Source of the DNA: Flavobacterium pectinovorum
GTDB lineage: Bacteria > Bacteroidota > Bacteroidia > Flavobacteriales > Flavobacteriaceae
Direction: 5' to 3'
Length of the DNA: 64,000 nucleotides
Assembly: GCF_900142715.1 (NCBI RefSeq)
Contig: NZ_FRBX01000005.1
Location: 124,001-188,000 of the forward strand
Shown here: positions 17,429-24,946 of the stretch, piece after piece
How positions within the stretch are numbered: position 1 is the stretch's first letter
Layout: every line of letters starts with the position of its first letter
Notes under the pieces: model-generated
Seen by the model: only the letters and a program-made list of their open reading frames with translations
What the model was told of the DNA's origin: nothing
Databases searched by the model: none
Position numbers and translations under genes: made by a program

Positions 17429-18140
17429 AACCTTACTCATATTTTTTCTCTGGATAACTCAAATTTCGTTTGGACAAACTACAGGTGCCAAAGAAATTCT
17501 TGGACAAATATTCGAACAATCAACTTCTGTTGAAGGAGTTAATATTATCAATAATGAAACGCAGGTTACAGCGGTTTCTGATGCAAGCGGAATGTTTTCG
17601 ATTGTTGCTAAAGAAGGTGATGTGCTGGTTTTTTCATCAGTTAATTTGGAGCCCTTTAAACGAAGGATTACAATTGAAGATTTAAAATCTAATCTGCTTC
17701 AGATAAAAATGGTTGCTAAAGAAATTGAATTGAAAGAAGTCGTTGTAAACGAAAATGCAAATATTAATGCCGAAAATCTGGGCATTATTCCGGCAGGACA
17801 AAAAAAATATACGCCTGCAGAAAGAAAAGTGTACACAGCAACATCGACTCCGGGTGATGCTTTGTTAAATGCAATTTCGGGGAGAACTTCAATGTTGAAA
17901 AAAGAAGTGCAAGTCGAGAAAAAAGAAGCGCTTTTTAGAAAAATAGAATACCTTTTTGATGAGAAATATTATACAGAAAGATTGAAAATTTCGGCAGAAG
18001 ATATCAAAGGATTTCAATTATATTGCATAGAAGATTCTGAATTTGCCGTATCTTTGAATAGTAAAAACAAAACAATGAGTATGTTTTTAATAACTGAATT
18101 AGCCGGAAAATATCTAAAAATTCTCGAAAATGAAAAATAG
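17415..18140 (+). CDS. Exported CarboxypepD_reg-like domain protein, second paralogue
   Basis: About 241 residues from a TTG at 17415 (reading MKTNKTLLIFFLWITQISFGQ, a good signal peptide); a TTG two codons earlier is an alternative. It overlaps the previous gene by 14 bp. The regulatory-like domain (VNIINNETQVTAVSDASGMFSIVAKEGDVLVFSSVNL) and the C-terminal region (LGIIPAGQKKYTPAERKVYT, ISGRTSMLKKEVQVEKKEALF, KNKTMSMFLITELAGKYLKIL) are closely similar to the first paralogue, showing a tandem duplication. It may serve as a scaffold or binding protein in the periplasm; nothing catalytic is visible. Confidence 0.78.
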   Translation: MKTNKTLLIFFLWITQISFGQTTGAKEILGQIFEQSTSVEGVNIINNETQVTAVSDASGMFSIVAKEGDVLVFSSVNLEPFKRRITIEDLKSNLLQIKMVAKEIELKEVVVNENANINAENLGIIPAGQKKYTPAERKVYTATSTPGDALLNAISGRTSMLKKEVQVEKKEALFRKIEYLFDEKYYTERLKISAEDIKGFQLYCIEDSEFAVSLNSKNKTMSMFLITELAGKYLKILENEK

Positions 18141-18882
18141 CCTAAGAATACTCGTTGTGTGCTTATTTTGTCAAATTGCGCTTGGACAAAACTCAAGGAA
18201 ACCATTACATGGACAAGTTACCAATAAGTCACTTACCATAGAAAGTGGGTATGTAATGAATATAAATGCCAATGTTAGAACTTTTATTGGTTTAAACGGA
18301 TTGTTTGATATTATGGCAAGGCCTAAAGACACTTTGCTCTTTACCGGAATTGCATTTCAATCTAAAAAAGTGGTGTTGACAGAGAAAGATTGTGCAGAAG
18401 TACTTTTTACGGTGCCTCTGGATTTGGTAAATATAGAGCTGAAAGAAGTTTTGGTTCATAAAGAATTAAAAGTTAAATCTTTACAAGGCGGGTCGCAAGG
18501 AATTGTTGATATGCAGTTTGAAGATGATAAATTATCAAGTCCTGAAAATAAGGCAATGTACTCTGATCAGACTATTAAATACGGAACTGATTTTGTTAGG
18601 ATATTTAAAGACGTAAAAAAGCTGTTTCGTAAAGATGAAGATGTAAAAGAAGAAGTGATAAGTGATATTGCATTTGTTGAATATTCTAAAGGTAATTTTA
18701 CTCCCGACTTTTTTACCAAAACACTGGGGTTAAAAGAAGATGAAATTGACTTGTTTTTAATGTATTGTTCTAATGATGCAGAATCTAAGAAATATTTAAA
18801 ACCAGAAGAAAAGTTTGAATTAATGGACTTTATGATTAATAAAAATAAAGAGTTCAAAAAAGCGGAAATGAAACAGAAATGA
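18130..18882 (+). CDS. Exported CarboxypepD_reg-like domain protein, third paralogue
   Basis: A 250-residue protein with an ATG start overlapping the previous gene by 11 bp. Signal peptide: SLRILVVCLFCQIALGQ. The N-terminal sandwich (YVMNINANVRTFIGLNGLFDIMARPKDTLLFTGIAFQSKKVVLTEKD) is recognisably homologous to the two preceding proteins, but the C-terminal half is divergent: it lacks the GIIPAGQK segment and is rich in Lys, Asp and Glu. It overlaps the next gene by 4 bp (ATGA). Function unknown. Confidence 0.77.
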   Translation: MKNSLRILVVCLFCQIALGQNSRKPLHGQVTNKSLTIESGYVMNINANVRTFIGLNGLFDIMARPKDTLLFTGIAFQSKKVVLTEKDCAEVLFTVPLDLVNIELKEVLVHKELKVKSLQGGSQGIVDMQFEDDKLSSPENKAMYSDQTIKYGTDFVRIFKDVKKLFRKDEDVKEEVISDIAFVEYSKGNFTPDFFTKTLGLKEDEIDLFLMYCSNDAESKKYLKPEEKFELMDFMINKNKEFKKAEMKQK

Positions 18883-19385
18883 AAAAAAAGTTAGTTTATT
18901 TCTTAATTGGAATCTTGTTTATATCGTTATCATCTTTTGCGTTTCATAAGTTTTACATGGGCGTTTATCAGGTCAATTATGTAGCCGAAAAAAAAATGGT
19001 TCAAATTACATCGCGTATTTTTATTGATGATTTGAATAATGGTATGGAAAAAAAATACCATAAAAAAACATTTGTAGGAACAGAGAAAGAAACACAGGAG
19101 GATTTAGATCTTTTGAAAAAATATCTTTCAGAAAATTTCACAATAAAAATAAACGGACAGTCAAAAGCAATTACTTTTTTGTCTAAAGAAGTCGAAGCCG
19201 GCGATGTTTTGGTTTGTTACTCCAGAATAAAAGATATTGACAAGTTTAAAACAATTGAGATTTCGAATACAATTTTAGTTGATTGGAATGCTGAACAGCA
19301 GAATATTACACATATTTTAGCTTTTGGCACTAAAAAGAGTGTTCTCTTTACGGAATCTTCAAGGAAAGAAGTGTTAAAGTATTAA
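18879..19385 (+). CDS. DUF6702 family exported protein
   Basis: A 168-residue protein with an N-terminal hydrophobic segment (LVYFLIGILFISLSSFAF) that is an uncleaved anchor or signal peptide. The following HKFYMGVYQVNYVAEKKMVQITSRIFIDDLNNGMEKKYHKK segment, the central ENFTIKINGQ and the final FGTKKSVLFTESSRKEVLKY fit the DUF6702 family often found beside metallopeptidases in Flavobacteriia. It shares ATGA with the previous stop codon and lies 67 bp before the M1-like peptidase gene. Its position suggests a role with that peptidase, but this is inference from context. Confidence 0.75.
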   Translation: MKKKLVYFLIGILFISLSSFAFHKFYMGVYQVNYVAEKKMVQITSRIFIDDLNNGMEKKYHKKTFVGTEKETQEDLDLLKKYLSENFTIKINGQSKAITFLSKEVEAGDVLVCYSRIKDIDKFKTIEISNTILVDWNAEQQNITHILAFGTKKSVLFTESSRKEVLKY

Positions 19386-19452
19386 TGGATAGGTAAAATT
19401 ACCATTATAATTATTATTTTCACACCCTGACAAAACTACCTATTACATTTTT

Positions 19453-21699
19453 ATGAAAAAACTTTCATTATTATTAATTTTTCCTGCTTTATTAATGGCT
19501 CAGGAAAAATCAACTTCGGTCGTTGCTCCAAAACAACAAGGAAAATACGATACGAATAAGTTCAGCCAGATGTATGACTTATTAGCAACGCCTAATATGT
19601 TTCGTACGGCTTCCGGAGCGCCGGGTCCTGCATACTACCAGCAACAGGCAGATTATAAAATTGATATCGAATTAGATGATAAGAAATCAAAAATAACTGG
19701 ATCTGAAGTTATTACCTATTCTAATAATTCTCCGGATAGTTTAGAATATTTATGGATTCAGTTAGATCAAAATCAGGCAAAAGCCAATACGCAGTCGACT
19801 TTGGCTGAAAGCGAAAAAATAAATCAGGTTTTGCCACTTGATGGTTTTTCAAGCAAATACTTGAAAAAAGATTTGGAACGCGGTTTTAACATCGAACAGG
19901 TAAAAGATGCTAAGGGAAATCCAATGTCATATACGATCAACGAAACGATGATGCGTATTAATCTGGCAACTCCTTTAAAACCGGGTGAAAAAATTTCATT
20001 AGCCATAAAATGGTGGTACAACATCAATAATTATAGAAAAGAAGGCGGGCGTTCTGGTTATGAATTGTTTGAAAAAGATGGAAACAAATTGTATGTAATT
20101 GCACAGTTTTATCCAAGGATGGCCGTTTATAACGACGTTGAAGGATGGCAAAACATGCAGTTTTGGGGAAGCGGGGAGTTTGCTCTTCCTTTCGGAAATT
20201 TTGATGTAAACATTACAGTTCCTGCTGATCACGTTATTGACGCAACAGGAGAATTGACAAACAGAGCTGAAGTTTTTACTGCAGAACAGGTAAAACGTTA
20301 CGAACAAGCTCAAAAATCATTTGATAAACCAGTTGTAATTGTTACGCAAGCTGAAGCTGAAGCAGCTGAAAAAGGTTTTTCTGAAAAGAAAAAAACATGG
20401 AAATTTAGCGCTAAAAATGTACGTGATTTTGGTATTGCTTCGTCAAGAAAGTTTATTTACGATGCAATGGCTGTACAATTGGGGGGTAAAATCGTTATGG
20501 CAGAGTCTGTTTATCCTAAAGAAGCAAATCCGCTTTGGGGAGAAACTTCAACAATGACAGTGGCGCATACTTTAAAAAGCTATTCCTCTCATACTTTTGA
20601 TTATCCTTATCCAAAAGCAGTTTCAGTTTCTGCAGAGGATCAGGGTATGGAATACCCAATGATTTGCTGGAATTTTGGTCGTCCTGACGAAAACGGAGTG
20701 ACCAGCAAAGAAGTTAAAAACGGAATGATTGGTGTTGTAATTCACGAAGTTGGACACACTTTCTTCCCAATGATTGTAAATTCAGATGAGCGTCAATGGA
20801 CTTGGATGGATGAAGGTTTGAATTCATTTTTAGAATATTTGGCTGAACAGGAATTAGATCCAAATTTCCCTTCAAGACGCGGACCTGCAAAAAATATTGT
20901 TCCTTATATGAGTGGAGACCAAAAGTTTTTAGAGCCAATTATGTCTAACTCAGAAACTATTCACCAATTTGGAAATAACGCATACGGAAAACCAGCTACA
21001 GGTCTTAATATTTTAAGAGAAGTAGTTATGGGTAAAGAATTGTTTGATTATGCTTTTAAAACATACGCAAACAGATGGAAATTCAAGCATCCAACTCCGG
21101 AAGACTTCTTTAGAACGATGGAAGATGCTTCTGCAGTAGATTTAGACTGGTTTTTTAGAGGATGGTTTTACTCTACTGATTTTGTAGATATCGGAATTAA
21201 AGAAGTGAAACAATATTATGTTTCTGATACTCCAACAGCTGATCTTAAAGATGTAAAAGTTAGAAAAGGGCGTTTTGGTTTTGATAAAGGACCGTTTGTA
21301 TATTTAGTAGCTGGTGATAACACTGAGGTAAATGCTTCGAAGAAAAAAGCATTGAAAGTGGATGATGTAAAATTATTATCTGATTACGTTGACCAATCTT
21401 TTACAGCAGAAGAAAAAGCAAGTTTAAAATCGCCTAAATATTTCTACGAAGTTGAGTTTAACAAACCAGGCGGAATGATTATGCCAATTCTTGTTGAGAT
21501 TACTTATGAAGACGGTTCTAAACAAAACTTCCAGTATCCGGCTCAAATCTGGAGAAAAAGTAATGATACTGCCAGAAAAGTTTACGCTACAGAAAAAGCT
21601 ATAAAAAGCATTCAGATAGATCCAAAATTGATGACTGCAGATATTGATGTAACCAACAACTCCTGGCCAAAAGTAGAAGAGAAATCAAAATTTGATTAA
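19453..21699 (+). CDS. Exported M1-family metallopeptidase (aminopeptidase N-like)
   Basis: A 748-residue zinc peptidase with signal peptide KKLSLLLIFPALLMAQ. The zinc site is complete: HEVGH at 431-435 and the third ligand Glu454 (DEGLNSFLEYLAE), giving HExxH-x18-E. The substrate-binding GxMEN motif of classical M1 enzymes is changed to QGMEYP (residues 397-402), as in several Bacteroidota homologues, so aminopeptidase specificity is uncertain. A C-terminal beta-rich domain follows (about 590-748). No T9SS sorting domain is seen, so it is probably periplasmic or outer-membrane associated. It follows the DUF6702 gene by 67 bp and is closed by a terminator at 21710. Confidence 0.88.
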   Translation: MKKLSLLLIFPALLMAQEKSTSVVAPKQQGKYDTNKFSQMYDLLATPNMFRTASGAPGPAYYQQQADYKIDIELDDKKSKITGSEVITYSNNSPDSLEYLWIQLDQNQAKANTQSTLAESEKINQVLPLDGFSSKYLKKDLERGFNIEQVKDAKGNPMSYTINETMMRINLATPLKPGEKISLAIKWWYNINNYRKEGGRSGYELFEKDGNKLYVIAQFYPRMAVYNDVEGWQNMQFWGSGEFALPFGNFDVNITVPADHVIDATGELTNRAEVFTAEQVKRYEQAQKSFDKPVVIVTQAEAEAAEKGFSEKKKTWKFSAKNVRDFGIASSRKFIYDAMAVQLGGKIVMAESVYPKEANPLWGETSTMTVAHTLKSYSSHTFDYPYPKAVSVSAEDQGMEYPMICWNFGRPDENGVTSKEVKNGMIGVVIHEVGHTFFPMIVNSDERQWTWMDEGLNSFLEYLAEQELDPNFPSRRGPAKNIVPYMSGDQKFLEPIMSNSETIHQFGNNAYGKPATGLNILREVVMGKELFDYAFKTYANRWKFKHPTPEDFFRTMEDASAVDLDWFFRGWFYSTDFVDIGIKEVKQYYVSDTPTADLKDVKVRKGRFGFDKGPFVYLVAGDNTEVNASKKKALKVDDVKLLSDYVDQSFTAEEKASLKSPKYFYEVEFNKPGGMIMPILVEITYEDGSKQNFQYPAQIWRKSNDTARKVYATEKAIKSIQIDPKLMTADIDVTNNSWPKVEEKSKFD

Positions 21700-21709
21700 G
21701 CATACAATT

Positions 21710-21737
21710 AAAGACTCTGAAAAGAGTCTTTTTTTTA
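21710..21737 (+). terminator. Terminator after the M1 peptidase gene
   Basis: AAAGACTCT (21710-21718) pairs with its complement (21724-21732), loop of 5 nt, followed by a run of T. Confidence 0.8.
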
Positions 21738-21749
21738 TAAGAAATTTTA

Positions 21750-21847
21750 AACACGAATTGCACGGATTTTCACAAATTCAAAGTTTGACTTAATTTGTAA
21801 AATTAATTTCACGAACGAATTAGTGACAATTAGTGAAATTCGTGTTT
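21750..21847. repeat. ORF-less palindromic repeat related to the GxxExxY cassette ends
   Basis: The ends 21750-21764 and 21833-21847 pair at 14 of 15 positions (AAACACGAATTGCAC against its near complement). Inner parts also pair in an interrupted way. The end sequence and the CACGAATT/CACAAATT units match the arms around the GxxExxY gene at 5178-5681, but only about 70 bp lies between the arms and no ORF is present. It lies between the M1 peptidase terminator and tatA. Confidence 0.65.
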
Positions 21848-21927
21848 TTTTGTCTATGTCTAGACGATAACTAAAATAGAGTCTTTTTTTTAAGGAAATT
21901 TTAAAGTTCACGAGCTACAAAATTTAA

Positions 21928-21935
21928 TATCTTTG
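21928..21935 (+). promoter_or_regulatory. -7 promoter element of tatA
   Basis: TATCTTTG matches TAnnTTTG and lies 22 bp upstream of the tatA ATG. No convincing -33 TTG was found. Confidence 0.6.
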
Positions 21936-21956
21936 TGACACACAAAAATAAAAGTT

Positions 21957-22316
21957 ATGTTTGGTATAGGAGGAGGAGAATTAGTTTTCATACTATTTAT
22001 AGTTCTAATGCTTTTTGGTTCTGATAAAGTGCCGGAAATTGCCCGTACTATGGGTAAAGCAATGGCGCAGTTAAAAAACGCAACCAACGATATTAAAAGT
22101 GAAATTCATAAAGGAGCAGAAGCCAATGGTTTTGATTCTCAAACTTTGACGAATATCACCGGTAATATCAATGCGCAGATTAACGAGGCAAAAACTAATT
22201 TATTGGGCGATACTACAAGTGTATCTACTAATTTATTGGGGGATACTGCTACAGAAATCGACAAAGTAAAAGAAGACATAGAAACAATCTCAGGACCAGT
22301 AAAACGCCAAAAATAA
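21957..22316 (+). CDS. tatA: Twin-arginine translocase subunit TatA-like protein
   Basis: A 119-residue protein with the Tat A/B fold: a short N-terminal transmembrane helix (GGGELVFILFIVLMLFG), the conserved hinge FGSDKVPEIARTMGKA and an amphipathic helix (MAQLKNATNDIKSEIHKGA), then a polar tail containing two repeats of TNLLGDT. In the Tat system this subunit forms the pore for folded proteins. No tatC is present in the window. TatA and TatB are hard to tell apart from sequence alone; the long tail resembles either. It overlaps the PAP2 gene by one base, so the two form an operon. Confidence 0.85.
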   Translation: MFGIGGGELVFILFIVLMLFGSDKVPEIARTMGKAMAQLKNATNDIKSEIHKGAEANGFDSQTLTNITGNINAQINEAKTNLLGDTTSVSTNLLGDTATEIDKVKEDIETISGPVKRQK

Positions 22317-22879
22317 TGCTTGAAAAAATAAAAGAATTAGATATCAATTTATTGGTATATCTTAATAGTTTAGGTTCTGAAAAATTTGACGGCTTCTGGC
22401 TTATTATTACCAATCAATTGTATTGGACACCATTCTTTTTATTTCTTTTCTTTCTGATCTACAAAAAAATAGGAGTAAAGCAAACTTTATATATATTGCT
22501 TTTTATTGCAGTTTTGATCGCTTTTACAGATCAGGCTACAAATCTTTTTAAACATACTTTTGCGCGCTTGCGTCCGTGTAACAATCCTGATCTTAAAGGT
22601 GTTATTCGTGCCGTTCAGATTCGTAATTCATACAGTTTTTTCTCAGGACATGCTGCAAATACAATGGCTGTTGCTACCTTTTTGTTCTGGATTTTAAAAC
22701 GCCATTTCAAGTATTTTGGATTATTGTTTTTATGGCCTTTAATCTTCGCTTATAGCCGAATCTATTTAGGATTGCATTATCCGGGAGACATTCTTACGGG
22801 GTATTTCTTTGGAGCAGTTTTTGGATCGTTGCTTTATTTGGTTTATAGAAAGTTGAAACCGCAATATTTTCCGGGATAA
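22316..22879 (+). CDS. PAP2-family membrane phosphatase
   Basis: A 187-residue membrane protein with about five or six hydrophobic segments and all three phosphatase motifs: KHTFARLRPCNNP (KxxxxxxRP), YSFFSGHAANT (SGH) and SRIYLGLHYPGDILTG (SRxxxxxHxxxD). Such enzymes dephosphorylate lipid phosphates such as undecaprenyl pyrophosphate or phosphatidylglycerol phosphate; the substrate is not decidable here. Its ATG overlaps the tatA stop codon. Confidence 0.88.
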   Translation: MLEKIKELDINLLVYLNSLGSEKFDGFWLIITNQLYWTPFFLFLFFLIYKKIGVKQTLYILLFIAVLIAFTDQATNLFKHTFARLRPCNNPDLKGVIRAVQIRNSYSFFSGHAANTMAVATFLFWILKRHFKYFGLLFLWPLIFAYSRIYLGLHYPGDILTGYFFGAVFGSLLYLVYRKLKPQYFPG

Positions 22880-22901
22880 AAGAAGAAATTCAACAAAGAT
22901 T

Positions 22902-22989
22902 TGTCATTTCGACGAAGGAGAAATCACATCCAGAGAGCGACGAACTGTATGTACGCAGCAAATGCGATTTCTCCTTCGTCGAAATGACA
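22902..22989. repeat. 24-bp perfect inverted repeat (REP-like element)
   Basis: Arms 22902-22925 and 22966-22989 are perfectly complementary (core TCATTTCGACGAAGGAGAAA) with a 40-nt loop. The element lies between convergent genes and is GC-richer than its surroundings. I recall very similar sequences scattered through many Bacteroidota genomes. It may double as a bidirectional terminator. Confidence 0.75.
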
Positions 22990-22998
22990 AAAATACCA

Positions 22999-23640
22999 CT
23001 ATAGTACACGGCTCACCGTCAACCCATCGCGAATTGGAAGTAAAACGGTCTCCACTCTTGGATCGTTTTTTAAAAGTAAATTGTATTCTAAAAGTACTTT
23101 TGTGCTCACATCATTTGGGTGAACAGGTTCGAGGATTTTTCCGCTCCATAAAACATTATCAGATAAAATAATGCCGCCTTTATTCATTTTCGGAACAATC
23201 ATTTCCCAATAATTCAGGTAATTTTCTTTATCGGCATCAATAAAAACCAAATCAAATTTTACATCAAGCGTTGGTATAATATCTACAGCTTCACCCAAAT
23301 GCTGAAAAATTTGTTTTCCCCAAGGCGAAGCATCAAAATATTTACGCTGAAAATCGACTAATTCTTCTTTAATATCGATAGTATGTAATTGTCCGTTTTC
23401 CTGCATTCCTTCGCACAAACACAAAGCTGCATAGCCGGTATAAGTTCCTATTTCGAGAATATTTACCGGACGAATCAATTTAGACAACATACTTAAAACG
23501 CGACCCTGAAAATGCCCGCTTAGCATTCTTGGTAAAAGTATTTTCTGGTAGGTTTCTTTATTTAGTTTTGCTAACAATTCCGGTTCGTTTTCAGAATGTT
23601 GTTCAATATAATCTTCTAGTTCTTGTGATATAAAATGCAT
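22999..23640 (-). CDS. O-methyltransferase (family 3, CCoAMT/COMT-like)
   Basis: A 213-residue SAM-dependent methyltransferase with motif I NILEIGTYTGYAALCLCEGM and the metal-binding segment FDLVFIDADKENYLNYWEMIVPKMNKGGIILSDNVLWSG, in which Asp residues and the Asn/Asp pair hold the divalent ion. Length and motifs fit the small bacterial O-methyltransferases related to catechol and caffeoyl-CoA methyltransferases. The acceptor is unknown. The gene appears monocistronic, with a -7 element about 26 bp upstream and a terminator separating it from the lipoprotein gene. Confidence 0.9.
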   Translation of the reverse strand: MHFISQELEDYIEQHSENEPELLAKLNKETYQKILLPRMLSGHFQGRVLSMLSKLIRPVNILEIGTYTGYAALCLCEGMQENGQLHTIDIKEELVDFQRKYFDASPWGKQIFQHLGEAVDIIPTLDVKFDLVFIDADKENYLNYWEMIVPKMNKGGIILSDNVLWSGKILEPVHPNDVSTKVLLEYNLLLKNDPRVETVLLPIRDGLTVSRVL

Positions 23641-23665
23641 TTTTGTTGTAGTTCTTATTTAAACA

Positions 23666-23673
23666 CAAAAATA
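23666..23673 (-). promoter_or_regulatory. -7 promoter element of the O-methyltransferase gene
   Basis: TATTTTTG on the minus strand matches TAnnTTTG and lies 25 bp upstream of the ATG. No clear -33 TTG. Confidence 0.45.
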
Positions 23674-23701
23674 CAAAAAATATCGGCTCACTTTTTTTCA
23701 T

Positions 23702-23731
23702 AAAAAAAACCATTCGCCGTAACGAATGGTT
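23702..23731 (-). terminator. Terminator after the Ala/Lys-rich lipoprotein gene
   Basis: AACCATTCG (23708-23716) pairs with CGAATGGTT (23723-23731). On the minus strand the stem is followed by a T run, ending transcription of the lipoprotein gene. Confidence 0.75.
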
Positions 23732-23753
23732 CTAATTTTGATTTCAAAGGAAA

Positions 23754-24152
23754 TTATTTTTTCAATGCTTCATTAACGTCTTTAGCGGTTTTTACTGTTC
23801 CGTCTTTGGCAGCTTTTGCAGCAGCTTCTGCTTTATCTGCAGCTTTTTTAGATGCTTCCTTTACGTCTGCAGCAGTTTTCTTTGCAGCAGTTTCAACTTC
23901 ATTAGCTGTTTTTTTAGTTGCATCTTTCACATCCTGAACAGCGTTTTCTGAAGCTGCTTTTGCTTTTGCAGCAGCATCTTCGGCTTTAATAACGGCACTG
24001 TCTTTTACTTCTTCAATATCTGTAGTTAAAGAATCAACTTTGTTTCCAAGAGTCAGATTGTCTTCCTTAGGTTTTAATTCTTTATCTCCGCAAGATTGTA
24101 CGGAAAATGCCAATAGAGCAATAACAGCTAAGCTTAAAATTTGTTTTTTCAT
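23754..24152 (-). CDS. Ala/Lys-rich helical lipoprotein
   Basis: A 132-residue protein with a lipoprotein signal (SLAVIALLAFSVQSC, Cys21). The mature part is almost entirely Ala, Lys, Glu and Asp, with repeated segments such as ASENAVQDVKDATKKTANEV and ETAAKKTAADVKEASKKAA, predicting one long amphipathic helix or coiled coil like LEA or apolipoprotein-type repeats. No enzymatic motif exists. A structural, envelope-spacer or stress role is possible but unproven. It is transcribed alone; 240 bp of AT-rich sequence without recognised sites lie upstream. Confidence 0.75.
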   Translation of the reverse strand: MKKQILSLAVIALLAFSVQSCGDKELKPKEDNLTLGNKVDSLTTDIEEVKDSAVIKAEDAAAKAKAASENAVQDVKDATKKTANEVETAAKKTAADVKEASKKAADKAEAAAKAAKDGTVKTAKDVNEALKK

Positions 24153-24393
24153 GATTAATTCATTTTTAAAAGTTGATAAAATATAAAGGTTATAAAGCTG
24201 AAAAAATAAAAATACAAATTTTAAAATTAAGCGCTCTTCGTAAGATTATTTTTCTGCTAAGAGCAAGACAATTCTCGTGCCAAATTTTTTGTTTTTGAAA
24301 CTTAGATTTTAAAAATTCCTTTGAAATCGGTTTTAAAGAATAGTAGGAAGTAAAAAGTACAATTCAATGTGATCAATAATTTTGCTTTATTGT

Positions 24394-24942
24394 TTAAGGT
24401 GTTTTGTATAAACTAAAATTAATCACAATTTCATCTTTCACTTTTATTAAACCGGCCATTTTTACAGGCGGTACAAGTTCTATATCAGAAAAATTTAAGT
24501 TTAAAGATCCGTGAATTTTATCTTCAGCATTATAGAGAATAAAATCTTTGTATTTAAGTGTTTTATTAGTGATTAAAAAAGTGAGATTGCATTTGTAATT
24601 TTTTCCGCAAGGTTTAATGTCGGAAAGAAAAACGGTACTGTTAGGGAATTTTTTTGCTTTTACAGTTCCCTGTAAATCTTTAGTCATTATTTTGTTGCCA
24701 CAATCAAAATCTGTCATTTTGATTTCGGTATTGAAGTTGTTGTTTTTAGAATTCAAATAAACAGTATCTGTTTTAGAAAATGTATTTGAACAATTGTATT
24801 TGCCAACGGTGGAGACTCCTGTAATTTCTATTTTGATTTTATTAATCATTAAAAGAGGATCACCTAAAAAAGTGGGTTTAGTACTTCCTAAGAATGAAAA
24901 AAATACTAAACCCAAGATTAAATTTAAAAACAGGCGTTTCAT
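24394..24942 (-). CDS. YceI-like domain protein
   Basis: A 182-residue exported protein with signal sequence RLFLNLILGLVFFSFLGSTK. The following ITGVSTVGKYNCSNTF segment resembles the start of YceI lipocalin-like barrels (the isoprenoid-binding family), and the rest is beta-rich with NFNTEIKMTDFDCGNKIMTKDL. It is shorter of the key segments and more divergent than the two clear YceI genes nearby. It is the last gene of a three-gene operon, 4 bp after the beta-barrel gene. Confidence 0.6.
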   Translation of the reverse strand: MKRLFLNLILGLVFFSFLGSTKPTFLGDPLLMINKIKIEITGVSTVGKYNCSNTFSKTDTVYLNSKNNNFNTEIKMTDFDCGNKIMTKDLQGTVKAKKFPNSTVFLSDIKPCGKNYKCNLTFLITNKTLKYKDFILYNAEDKIHGSLNLNFSDIELVPPVKMAGLIKVKDEIVINFSLYKTP

Positions 24943-24946
24943 TTCA

